From the NCBI GenBank assembly GCA_947594335.1, contig CANQEC010000077.1, forward strand, positions 1-10,099: a stretch of 10,099 bases of DNA, read 5' to 3'. This DNA comes from an uncultured Lachnospiraceae bacterium. GTDB taxonomy: Bacteria > Bacillota > Clostridia > Lachnospirales > Lachnospiraceae. The position numbers and the translations under genes were made by a program. The notes beneath the pieces were generated by a model. That model searched no databases. It saw only the letters and a program-made list of their open reading frames with translations, and was not told where the DNA came from. Positions within the stretch are counted from its first letter, which is position 1; each line of letters begins with the position of its first letter. This document shows, in pieces, positions 1 to 6,175 of the stretch.

Positions 1-837
1 CTGGGCGGCAACCTCTCCATCATCGGAGCGCCGGGCAACCTGATGGGTGTCAACGCTCTCCAGGAGATGGATCTTGCGACCAGCTTCTTTATGTATGCGC
101 CGGTGGGCGTTCCCATGCTGGTACTTGGAATTGTTTACTTTGCATTTATCGGCTATCGTTTTCTTCCCGCGGGCAGCGGCTCCGGGGAGGCTGTAACGGG
201 AGATCAAAATGATTTTTCGGATGTTCCCCAGTGGAAGCAGACCGTTTCCCTGGTTGTTCTGATTCTGGTAATTCTGGCCATGATCTTTGAGGACAAGATC
301 GGAATCAAGATCCAGGTATCTGCCTGCATCGGCGCCGTAGTGCTGGTTCTGTTCGGCGTTATCTCCGAGAAGGCTGCGCTCCAGTCAATCGACCTCAAGG
401 TAGTCCTGCTCTTCGGCGGTTCTCTTGCTCTGGCAAGCGCTTTGGAAACAACCGGTGCCGGAACGCTGATCGCAGACAAGATCGTGGGGCTTCTGGGAAG
501 CAATCCGAACCCGATCATCCTGCTGCTGGTAATTTTCGTTGTAACCTGCGCGCTGACGAACTTTATGTCGAACACGGCGACGACCGCTCTGATGGTGCCG
601 ATTGCCGTATCTCTGGCGAACAATCTGGGAGCGGATCCGAGAGCTGTCGTGATCGCGACGGTAATTGCCGGTTCCTGCGCGTACGCAACGCCGATCGGTA
701 TGCCCGCGAATACCATGGTGGTCGGCCTTGGCGGATATAAATTCAATGACTATGTAAAATCCGGTCTGCCGCTGATTCTGGTATCCTTCGCGGTCTGTAT
801 GATACTGCTGCCGATTTTGTACCCGTTTTATCCGTAA
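1..837 (+). CDS. SLC13/DASS-type anion (dicarboxylate) permease, 5'-truncated
   Basis: This is the C-terminal part of a sodium- or proton-coupled anion permease of the inner membrane. The frame is open from base 1, so the gene begins upstream and the first in-window Met (base 43) is internal; about 278 residues are visible. The fragment opens with a GGNLSIIGAPGNL segment, the first substrate-loop signature of SLC13/ArsB-NhaD type carriers. The second, symmetry-related signature is SNTATT at residues 190-195 of the fragment, followed by ATPIGMPANTMV (229-240). Several hydrophobic helices are evident, and the protein ends in a hydrophobic stretch closing with YPFYP. A short polar loop around residues 60-75 separates the two halves. 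It lies upstream of ttdA and ttdB on the same strand, which suggests that it imports tartrate or a related C4 dicarboxylate. It does not resemble E. coli TtdT as I remember that sequence. The family call is firm; the substrate is inferred from context only. Confidence 0.87.
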   Translation: MGGNLSIIGAPGNLMGVNALQEMDLATSFFMYAPVGVPMLVLGIVYFAFIGYRFLPAGSGSGEAVTGDQNDFSDVPQWKQTVSLVVLILVILAMIFEDKIGIKIQVSACIGAVVLVLFGVISEKAALQSIDLKVVLLFGGSLALASALETTGAGTLIADKIVGLLGSNPNPIILLLVIFVVTCALTNFMSNTATTALMVPIAVSLANNLGADPRAVVIATVIAGSCAYATPIGMPANTMVVGLGGYKFNDYVKSGLPLILVSFAVCMILLPILYPFYP

Positions 838-872
838 ATGATATCGGACAGAGGGGATGGCGCAGGCGAGAC

Positions 873-979
873 TTAAATTGAAAGATTTAAAACCAAAACC
901 ATCATATAAAATCAATTTCTGCCAAAATGATTTTCAGGAACAAGCAATCCGGCGACGCAGAAACCTGTTTTTGCGTTGC
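873..979 (+). promoter_or_regulatory. Structured leader with three tandem hairpins upstream of ttdA
   Basis: The 165-base gap between the permease and ttdA contains three successive potential stem-loops. The first is a 6-bp A/T stem at 873-890 with loop TGAAAG. The second is a perfect 7-bp stem (AAAATCA at 908-914 with TGATTTT at 928-934). The third is a 12-bp stem at 952-979 with two G-U wobbles around a CCTG tetraloop, ending 10 bases before the ttdA Shine-Dalgarno (AAGGAGG, 990-996). None is followed by a clean T-run, so they are not convincing terminators. They could set differential expression of permease and dehydratase by RNA processing or stability, or form an attenuator. The pairing is read directly; any regulatory role is inference. 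Confidence 0.4.
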
Positions 980-1002
980 TGCCCTAAAAGAAGGAGGTAA
1001 TT

Positions 1003-1908
1003 ATGACAAGAGAAGAAAGTGTTAAACTGATGACGGACAAGATGGCAAAGTTTGTGGCGCATATTGCCAAGAAACTGCCGGATGATGTGGTGGCGAAGCT
1101 GGAAGAGCTCGGCGCGCAGGAAAATGCCGCTCTGCCGAAGGTACTCTATGAAACCATGACAAAAAATCAGAATCTTGCGGTGTCTCTGGACCGTCCGAGC
1201 TGCCAGGATACAGGCGTTCTGCAGTTCTGGGTGAAGTGCGGCACAAAATTCCCGCTGATCGATGATCTGGAAGCGCTTCTGAAGGAAGCGGTCGTTCAGG
1301 CGACGTTTGCCGCTCCGCTTCGTCATAACAGCGTGGAAACATTTGATGAGTACAATACAAAGCGAAACGTGGGAAAAGGAACCCCGACGGTATTCTGGGA
1401 CATCGTTCCGAACAGCGACCAGTGCGAGATCTATGCGTACATGGCAGGCGGCGGCTGCACACTTCCGGGAAAAGCGATGGTGCTGATGCCCGGTGCCGGA
1501 TATGAAGGAATCACGGATTTTGTTCTGGATCAGATGACAAGCTACGGCCTGAATGCATGTCCTCCGCTTCTGGTAGGCGTTGGCGTGGCTACCTCCGTTG
1601 AGACGGCGGCTCTGCTCTCCAAGAAAGCCCTGATGCGTCCGATCGGTTCTCACAATGAAAATGAGAACGCCGCCAAGATGGAGAAGCTGCTGGAAGACGG
1701 AATCAACGCGATCGGCCTTGGACCGCAGGGAATGGGCGGAAAATTCTCCGTTATGGGCGTGAATATTGAGAATACGGCTCGTCATCCGTCCACGATCGGT
1801 GTGGCTGTGAACGTAGGCTGCTGGTCTCACCGCCGCGGACATGTGGTATTTGACAAAGACCTGAACGCGACTGTGGATACCCATTCCACCGTTGATCTGA
1901 ATCAGTAA
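1003..1908 (+). CDS. ttdA: L(+)-tartrate dehydratase, alpha subunit
   Basis: This is the alpha subunit of the oxygen-sensitive 4Fe-4S dehydratase that converts L(+)-tartrate to oxaloacetate and water, in the cytoplasm with TtdB. It belongs to the class I fumarase/tartrate dehydratase family. Its 301 residues nearly match the length of E. coli TtdA (about 303). The three expected cluster ligands are present as C67 (in PSCQDTG), C186 (in NACPP) and C273 (in GCWSHRRG), at the same spacing I recall for TtdA. The AGGGCTLPGKAMVLMP block (148-163) and the C-terminal ARHPSTIGVAVNVGCW block are TtdA-like; fumarase alpha subunits usually have a GGGSE-type segment there. The start is well supported by AAGGAGG at 990-996, 6 bases upstream of the ATG. 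The beta subunit follows after an unusually long gap of 142 bases. A two-subunit fumarase acting in vivo is the main alternative. Confidence 0.92.
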   Translation: MTREESVKLMTDKMAKFVAHIAKKLPDDVVAKLEELGAQENAALPKVLYETMTKNQNLAVSLDRPSCQDTGVLQFWVKCGTKFPLIDDLEALLKEAVVQATFAAPLRHNSVETFDEYNTKRNVGKGTPTVFWDIVPNSDQCEIYAYMAGGGCTLPGKAMVLMPGAGYEGITDFVLDQMTSYGLNACPPLLVGVGVATSVETAALLSKKALMRPIGSHNENENAAKMEKLLEDGINAIGLGPQGMGGKFSVMGVNIENTARHPSTIGVAVNVGCWSHRRGHVVFDKDLNATVDTHSTVDLNQ

Positions 1909-1951
1909 TTTTCATGCCCCGCAGACAGGGCGGCACAAGGAATGGAAGCTG

Positions 1952-1997
1952 TTTTCTATAGCAAACGACAAAAATATTTGTCGTTCCCTATAAAAAA
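1952..1997 (+). repeat. Large imperfect palindrome between ttdA and ttdB
   Basis: A long hairpin-forming inverted repeat lies between the two subunit genes. The core is a perfect 9-bp stem, AACGACAAA (1964-1972) with TTTGTCGTT (1977-1985), around an AATA loop. After a 2x2 internal loop, TATAG (1957-1961) pairs with CTATA (1988-1992). After one more mismatch, TTTT (1952-1955) pairs with AAAA (1994-1997). It could be an mRNA processing or stability element, an operator, or a member of a dispersed intergenic repeat family. The downstream A-run makes it a weak terminator on the + strand, but on the - strand the same hairpin is followed by TTTT. Confidence 0.7.
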
Positions 1998-2050
1998 TGG
2001 ATGCCGTCCGGGGGTTTCACAACATATATCATAAAGGAGGATAAAGAGGA

Positions 2051-2683
2051 ATGATCGAGATCAGAGGAGATAAAAAAGTCCTGGTTACACCGGTAAGCGC
2101 CGAGGACCTTGCGGATATTAAAATTGGAGATATCGTCTGGCTGGATGGGGATCTGATGACCTGCCGCGACGTGGCTCACCGCCGTCTGGTAGAGTACGGA
2201 AGAGAGCTTCCCTATGACATTAAGGGAAAAGCGATTTTCCATGCAGGCCCGATCGTCCGGAAGATCGAGGGGACGGAAGACGATTATGAGATGGTTTCCG
2301 TAGGACCGACCACTTCCATGCGTATGGAGAAATTTGAGTATGAGTTTACGAAGCTGACAGGCGTGCGCGTTATCGTCGGAAAAGGCGGCATGGGCCCCAA
2401 CACAGAGCGTGCCTGCAAAGAGTTTGGAGCGATCCACTGCGTATTCCCGGCAGGCTGCGCTGTCGTGGCGGCTACTGAGGTGGAGAAAATCGCGGAGCAT
2501 CACTGGGACGAGCTGGGCATGCCGGAGACTCTGTGGTGCTGCAAGGTGAAGGAATTTGGACCGCTGATCGTGTCCATCGACGCGCAGGGCAGAAACATGT
2601 TCGAGGAGAACAAAGTGATCTTTAACGAGAGGAAAGAAGCCGCGAAACAGGCGATCTATCCGGAAGTGAAGTTTATCAAATAA
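2051..2683 (+). CDS. ttdB: L(+)-tartrate dehydratase, beta subunit
   Basis: This is the beta subunit of the tartrate dehydratase, corresponding to the swivelling C-terminal domain of class I fumarases; it completes the active site with TtdA. The 210-residue protein aligns along its whole length with E. coli TtdB (about 201 residues) as I remember it. Shared blocks include TCRDVAHRRL, GKAIFHAGPIVRK, VSVGPTTSMRME, VGKGGMGP, FPAGCAVVAATEVE, ELGMPETLW and KEFGPLIVSID. It carries about 8 extra N-terminal residues (MIEIRGDK) compared with E. coli. The ATG is preceded by AAAGGAGG at 2033-2040 with a 10-base spacer; a purine-rich stretch (AGAGGA) lies between them. It is the last gene of the unit, and an intrinsic terminator follows 47 bases after the stop. 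The fumarase alternative noted for the alpha subunit applies here too. Confidence 0.92.
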   Translation: MIEIRGDKKVLVTPVSAEDLADIKIGDIVWLDGDLMTCRDVAHRRLVEYGRELPYDIKGKAIFHAGPIVRKIEGTEDDYEMVSVGPTTSMRMEKFEYEFTKLTGVRVIVGKGGMGPNTERACKEFGAIHCVFPAGCAVVAATEVEKIAEHHWDELGMPETLWCCKVKEFGPLIVSIDAQGRNMFEENKVIFNERKEAAKQAIYPEVKFIK

Positions 2684-2729
2684 AGTATATTCCACCTGAA
2701 AGGTAAGTTAATAGCTGCGAAATGGCAGA

Positions 2730-2768
2730 AGCATCTCTGGAGAAAGATTCCAGGGATGCTTTTGTTTG
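2730..2768 (+). terminator. Rho-independent terminator after ttdB
   Basis: GCATCTCTGGA (2731-2741) pairs with TCCAGGGATGC (2749-2759) over 11 bp with one G-U wobble, extended by an A-T pair (2730/2760), around a 7-base loop. A TTTTGTTT tract follows from 2760. This is a textbook intrinsic terminator and closes the permease-ttdA-ttdB unit. Confidence 0.85.
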
Positions 2769-2787
2769 CAGAAAAAGCTGCCATATC

Positions 2788-2816
2788 TTGCGTAAGAACT
2801 GGATTTTTTATATACT
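2788..2816 (+). promoter_or_regulatory. Candidate sigma-A type promoter for the DUF1847 gene
   Basis: TTGCGT (2788-2793) and TATACT (2811-2816) are separated by exactly 17 bases, just downstream of the ttdB terminator and about 75 bases upstream of the next start codon. The -10 box matches the consensus at 5 of 6 positions; the -35 box matches only at TTG. The position after a terminator supports it, but there is no direct proof of activity. Confidence 0.5.
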
Positions 2817-2895
2817 CATAATGTACAGAAAAGAGCGGAGAGTTTTCCTGTCCGTCTGGATAAAAAACTGCTGAAGTAAGAAAGGAAGGATGAAA

Positions 2896-3549
2896 ATGCC
2901 GGATACAGAGAGAAATTCTGCTGACAGAAAAGAAATAAAGAGAAGCTGTGCCGACTGCGGGGTTGTAAACTGCAAGGGACTGGGAAAAGAGTATCCTCCG
3001 TTTTGTCAGACGGTACACATGGACCCGGATATAAAGAAAGAGGCGATGGCATGTTACGAGGAAGAAGAAAACCGGAAGATCATGCAGACGGCCGCTGCCG
3101 TAGAATATGAAGGGTACTGTCGGTGGTGCCGCGTGGAGGAAACCATGGAATTTGCCGCCCGGATGGGATACCGCAAACTTGGAATCGCCTGCTGCGTGGG
3201 CCTGATCCGGGAGACCAGGATTCTGGCGGATATTCTGCGAAATCATGGGTTCGAGGTTTTTGGAATTGCCTGCAAGGCGGGGGCCGCGCCGAAAACGGAT
3301 GTGGGAATTTCTCCGGAGTGCTGCTCGATAGGAAATAACATGTGCAATCCGATTCTTCAGGCACGGCTGCTGGAAGAAGAGGGAACGGATTTTAACATTG
3401 TCGTGGGTCTCTGTGTGGGACATGATTCTCTGTTTTACAAATATTCGAAAGCGCCGACAACGACGCTGATCGTGAAAGACCGGGTGACCGGGAACAATCC
3501 GGCGGCAGTGCTGTATACATCCCAATCTTATTATAAAAAATTATATTGA
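2896..3549 (+). CDS. DUF1847 (COG4887) cysteine-rich putative metal-binding protein
   Basis: This belongs to the DUF1847 family of conserved anaerobe proteins, described only as predicted metal-binding; no reaction is known to me. The N-terminus has a cysteine array, CADCGVVNCKG with a further Cys about 11 residues on (C18, C21, C26, C37 from this start), which looks like an Fe-S or zinc site. More cysteines occur at YCRWC (75/78), IACC (99/100), GIACKAG, ECC, MCNPI and GLCVGHDSLF. The last three blocks, with the C-terminal VKDRVTGNNPAAVLY, are the family hallmark. The protein is soluble, with no signal peptide or membrane segment. The ATG at 2896 is preferred over the in-frame ATG at 2890, because AGGA (2887-2890) is 5 bases from 2896 whereas the GGAAGG run abuts 2890 directly. 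It follows its own candidate promoter and precedes an Fe-S aldo/keto reductase. Confidence 0.85.
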   Translation: MPDTERNSADRKEIKRSCADCGVVNCKGLGKEYPPFCQTVHMDPDIKKEAMACYEEEENRKIMQTAAAVEYEGYCRWCRVEETMEFAARMGYRKLGIACCVGLIRETRILADILRNHGFEVFGIACKAGAAPKTDVGISPECCSIGNNMCNPILQARLLEEEGTDFNIVVGLCVGHDSLFYKYSKAPTTTLIVKDRVTGNNPAAVLYTSQSYYKKLY

Positions 3550-3591
3550 TTAACATCCTCTGTTTTAGTAGAAAAGAAAAAGAGCATGTGG

Positions 3592-3648
3592 TATGATTGA
3601 AATGAAATCGGGTCAAATTAATCAAATAACCTGACAAGCTAATATAAT
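3592..3648 (+). promoter_or_regulatory. Candidate promoter elements upstream of the aldo/keto reductase
   Basis: The 120-base A+T-rich gap before the reductase gene holds two possible -10 boxes. One is an extended type, TGGTATGAT (TATGAT at 3592-3597). The other is a consensus TATAAT at 3643-3648, about 22 bases before the start codon. Neither has a good -35 box at normal spacing, so which one is used, if either, cannot be decided by eye. No terminator was found after the preceding DUF1847 gene. Confidence 0.3.
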
Positions 3649-3669
3649 TTAAGAAAGGATGGAGGTTTT

Positions 3670-4797
3670 ATGATCAAGGATGAGATGAAGAAAAAACTGG
3701 GGTTTGGATGCATGCGTCTGCCTGTGCTTGACGGGGATGCGGAGCGCATCGACGAGGAACAGTTCTGTAAAATGATCGATACATATCTGGAGCAGGGCTT
3801 TATATATTTCGACACAGCGTATCCGTACCACAATGAAAAGTCGGAAGCGGCCGTGAAGCGCTGCCTGACAGACCGCTATGACAGAAGCCGCTACCTGCTT
3901 GCGGACAAGATGCCGGTATGGATGGTCAATGAGTACGCTGACTTTGCGAAGTACTTCAATACGCAGCTGGAGCGCTGCGGCGTGGAATACTTTGATTTTT
4001 ATCTGCTGCACGCGCTTGATACAGAGCGTATCGAGAAGATGGAGAAGCTGGGCGGATTCCGTTTCCTGCAGGAGATGAAGGCGGCCGGAAAAGTCCGTCA
4101 TATCGGATTTTCCTACCATGACACGCCGGAGGTGCTTGACGGTGTGCTTGGACGCCATCCGGAGATCGAGTTTGTGCAGCTGCAGATCAACTACTATGAC
4201 TGGGATTCGGAGAATGTGCAGTCCGGCGCCTGCTATGAGACTGCGGTCCGGCACGGAATTCCGGTGATCGTCATGGAACCGGTCAAGGGAGGTACGCTCG
4301 CAAATCTCGCGGACGAACCGGCATCTCTGCTTCACGCGCTGGATCCCAAAGCGTCCCTTGCTTCCTTCGCGATCCGCTATGCCGCTTCGCTTGAGAATGT
4401 CGCCGTTGTGCTCAGCGGAATGTCCGATTTTGCGCAGCTTCAGGACAATACCTCTTATATGAAGGATTTCCAGCCGCTCGGTGAAAAAGAGAAGCAGGCG
4501 ATCCAAAAAGTCGTGGAGGAGCTGAAGAAGCTTCCGACGATCGCCTGTACCAGATGCGCCTACTGTGTGGCAGGCTGCCCGCAGAAGATCCAGATTCCGG
4601 ATCTGTTCAAAGCCTATAACAATACCGTGCAGTTCGGTCTGACGCCCGTCACCCGCAGAGGTTACGACCAGGCGGTCGGCGGGGAGCATGAGAAACCGTC
4701 AGAATGCCTGAAATGCGGCGAATGTGAAGAACAGTGCCCGCAGCATCTGCCGATCAGGGAATTGCTGGAGAAAGTGGCGGGAGTATTTGAAGGGTGA
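3670..4797 (+). CDS. Aldo/keto reductase with C-terminal 2x[4Fe-4S] ferredoxin-like domain (COG1453)
   Basis: This is a predicted cytoplasmic oxidoreductase: an aldo/keto reductase TIM barrel (about residues 8-275) fused to a ferredoxin-type domain (about 285-372). The AKR catalytic tetrad is complete: D48 (YFDTAYPYH), Y53, K80 (LLADKMP) and H114 (YLLHALD). The first cluster motif is C293-x2-C296-x2-C299-x3-C303, followed by P; the second is C346-x2-C349-x2-C352-x3-C356, also followed by P. Each looks able to bind a 4Fe-4S cluster. The family is widespread in anaerobes, but substrates are mostly unknown. The fusion implies electron transfer between the barrel and ferredoxin-like clusters rather than purely NAD(P)H-driven reduction; this is inference. 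The start has a strong GGAGG at 3661-3665 with a 4-base spacer. Length (375) is normal for the family and no residue appears to be missing. Confidence 0.9.
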   Translation: MIKDEMKKKLGFGCMRLPVLDGDAERIDEEQFCKMIDTYLEQGFIYFDTAYPYHNEKSEAAVKRCLTDRYDRSRYLLADKMPVWMVNEYADFAKYFNTQLERCGVEYFDFYLLHALDTERIEKMEKLGGFRFLQEMKAAGKVRHIGFSYHDTPEVLDGVLGRHPEIEFVQLQINYYDWDSENVQSGACYETAVRHGIPVIVMEPVKGGTLANLADEPASLLHALDPKASLASFAIRYAASLENVAVVLSGMSDFAQLQDNTSYMKDFQPLGEKEKQAIQKVVEELKKLPTIACTRCAYCVAGCPQKIQIPDLFKAYNNTVQFGLTPVTRRGYDQAVGGEHEKPSECLKCGECEEQCPQHLPIRELLEKVAGVFEG

Positions 4798-4817
4798 GAT
4801 GCAGAAAATCATGCGTT

Positions 4818-4901
4818 TGCCTGCATGGAAACTGGCTAGGAATATATGTTTTCGGTACAGTTAGATCAGAAGGCCGGAAGGTCATGCGTTCCATGCAGGC
4901 A
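4818..4901 (+). repeat. Perfect 13-bp inverted repeat upstream of the ATPase gene
   Basis: TGCCTGCATGGAA (4818-4830) is the exact reverse complement of TTCCATGCAGGCA (4889-4901), with 58 bases between the arms. The 9-base word TCATGCGTT also occurs twice in direct orientation, at 4809-4817 and 4882-4890, next to the left arm and overlapping the right arm by two bases. The pair lies between the reductase stop and the ATPase cassette. It might be an operator, a long mRNA hairpin, or a trace of insertion or inversion. No matching copy was found on the far side of the cassette. Confidence 0.65.
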
Positions 4902-4927
4902 TGGAGAGGCATGAATGGAGGTTTGAA

Positions 4928-6172
4928 GTGGGAAAAATCGAGGGAATCAGGATTCAGAACTATGGACCATTAAAAAATGTTATTATAGGCAGGACACTGT
5001 CACACAGGAATCGGCAGCCATTAGGCAATCTGACGGCTGTTATAGGGGCAAGCGGAAGCGGAAAAAGTACCCTTGCCGATGTTTTTGGTTTTATTGCCGA
5101 TTGTCTGGAGCTTGGCGTGGAAGCGGCCTGCGATATGAATAACAGGGGCGGATTTGAAGGAATTCTTTCGCGGGGGGCCGATGGTCCGATCTCATTCGAA
5201 CTGTATTACAGAGAAAGCAGCCGTCTTACTCCGATCACTTATGAACTGGAAATTAATCTGGATAAAATGGGGAGGCCTTATATACAGCTGGAGCGGCTGC
5301 GTTATCGGATCCAGAAAATCGGGCGTCCTCTTTCTTTTCTGCATCTGCAAAATGGCAAAGGATATGCATTTGAAGGAAAAGAAGGAGGGCAGGATGAAGA
5401 TGGGAATGTGTTTGGAGGAGAGAACAGTAAGGCTCAGAAAAAAGAAGTAGAACTGGCGGATATCCGGAAACCAGGGATTGTTACATTGGGAGCTATGAAA
5501 CAATATGATCGTATTGAACAGCTTCTCTCTTTTTTAAAAAGCTGGTATCTCTGTTATTTTTCACCGGATGAGGCAAGGAAACTTCAGACTTCGGCGCCCC
5601 AGCCATATCTGGACAGAAGCGGAAGTAATATTAACAATGTCGCGCAGTATATGTACCGTGAAAACAAAAAAGAATTTGAAAAGGTACTGCAGCTGATTCA
5701 GTCAAAGCTTCCTGGAATTGAAAAAATTGAACCTCAGAAATTTGATAATGGACAGATGATGCTGCGTTTCTGGGAAAAAGGTTTTGATACACCTTTTTAT
5801 TCGTCAAGGATGTCGGATGGAACGCTGAAGCTGTTTGCCTATTATCTGCTTCTGCATGAAAAAAATCCCAGACGCCTTGTATTCATTGAGGAACCGGAAA
5901 ACGGGCTGTACCATCATTATCTGGGAGAACTTGCGGAAGAAATGAAAAAGAACCTCAGAGGCGGATATACAAAGCAGTTTTTTATTACAACACACAGTCC
6001 TTTTTTTGTAAACGCGTTGTCGCCGGATGACGTCTGGGTTTTGACAAAAGGATCAGATGGCTGTTCTGTAGCTAAGCGCGCGGCGGAGTATCCTTTCGTA
6101 AAAGAACTGGCGGAAGGGGGAGTTACCGTGGGAGACATGTGGTACAGCAGGTATTTTGAGGGGATGGAGTAG
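4928..6172 (+). CDS. AAA/ABC-type ATPase of the OLD/RecF-like class (COG4637-like)
   Basis: This is a predicted cytoplasmic SMC/ABC-like ATPase. From the preferred GTG start it has 414 residues. The N-terminus has the usual IEGIRIQNYGPLKNV strand. Walker A is GASGSGKST (40-48). An ABC signature-like MSDGTLK is at 295-301, Walker B is RLVFIEEPENGL (316-327), and the H-loop is FITTHSP (352-358). An inserted, mostly polar middle (about 140-185) is Gly/Glu/Lys-rich. The GTG at 4928 has TGGAGG at 4916-4921 six bases upstream. The in-frame ATG at 4901 has no nearby Shine-Dalgarno and would add an untypical 9-residue leader. No TOPRIM domain is fused to it; instead a DUF4276-like gene begins 3 bases after the stop, so the two are probably co-translated and may form a complex. 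Base composition is more A+T-rich than the flanks, suggesting transfer. Anti-phage defence is the leading guess, not established. Confidence 0.85.
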   Translation: MGKIEGIRIQNYGPLKNVIIGRTLSHRNRQPLGNLTAVIGASGSGKSTLADVFGFIADCLELGVEAACDMNNRGGFEGILSRGADGPISFELYYRESSRLTPITYELEINLDKMGRPYIQLERLRYRIQKIGRPLSFLHLQNGKGYAFEGKEGGQDEDGNVFGGENSKAQKKEVELADIRKPGIVTLGAMKQYDRIEQLLSFLKSWYLCYFSPDEARKLQTSAPQPYLDRSGSNINNVAQYMYRENKKEFEKVLQLIQSKLPGIEKIEPQKFDNGQMMLRFWEKGFDTPFYSSRMSDGTLKLFAYYLLLHEKNPRRLVFIEEPENGLYHHYLGELAEEMKKNLRGGYTKQFFITTHSPFFVNALSPDDVWVLTKGSDGCSVAKRAAEYPFVKELAEGGVTVGDMWYSRYFEGME

Positions 6173-6175
6173 CAG

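Noticed and set aside
838..876. 12-codon ORF immediately after the permease stop
   Set aside because: No ribosome binding site and no recognisable peptide; it is best seen as chance.
934..1884. Long antisense open frames opposite ttdA (and similar ones opposite ttdB, the reductase, the methyltransferase and the GH3 gene)
   Set aside because: They are shadows of well-recognised genes; their translations are Arg/His/Ser-rich, with no known domain and no plausible ribosome binding sites.
1997..2044. 15-codon ORF (ATG at 1997, stop overlapping the ttdB Shine-Dalgarno) as a possible leader peptide
   Set aside because: It has no Shine-Dalgarno; the ATG abuts the palindrome, and there is no run of regulatory codons.
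3546..3625. Inverted pair TTGATTAA (3546) and TTAATCAA (3618) around the reductase promoter gap
   Set aside because: Only 8 A/T-rich bases, partly inside the preceding stop region; such a match is expected by chance in A+T-rich sequence.
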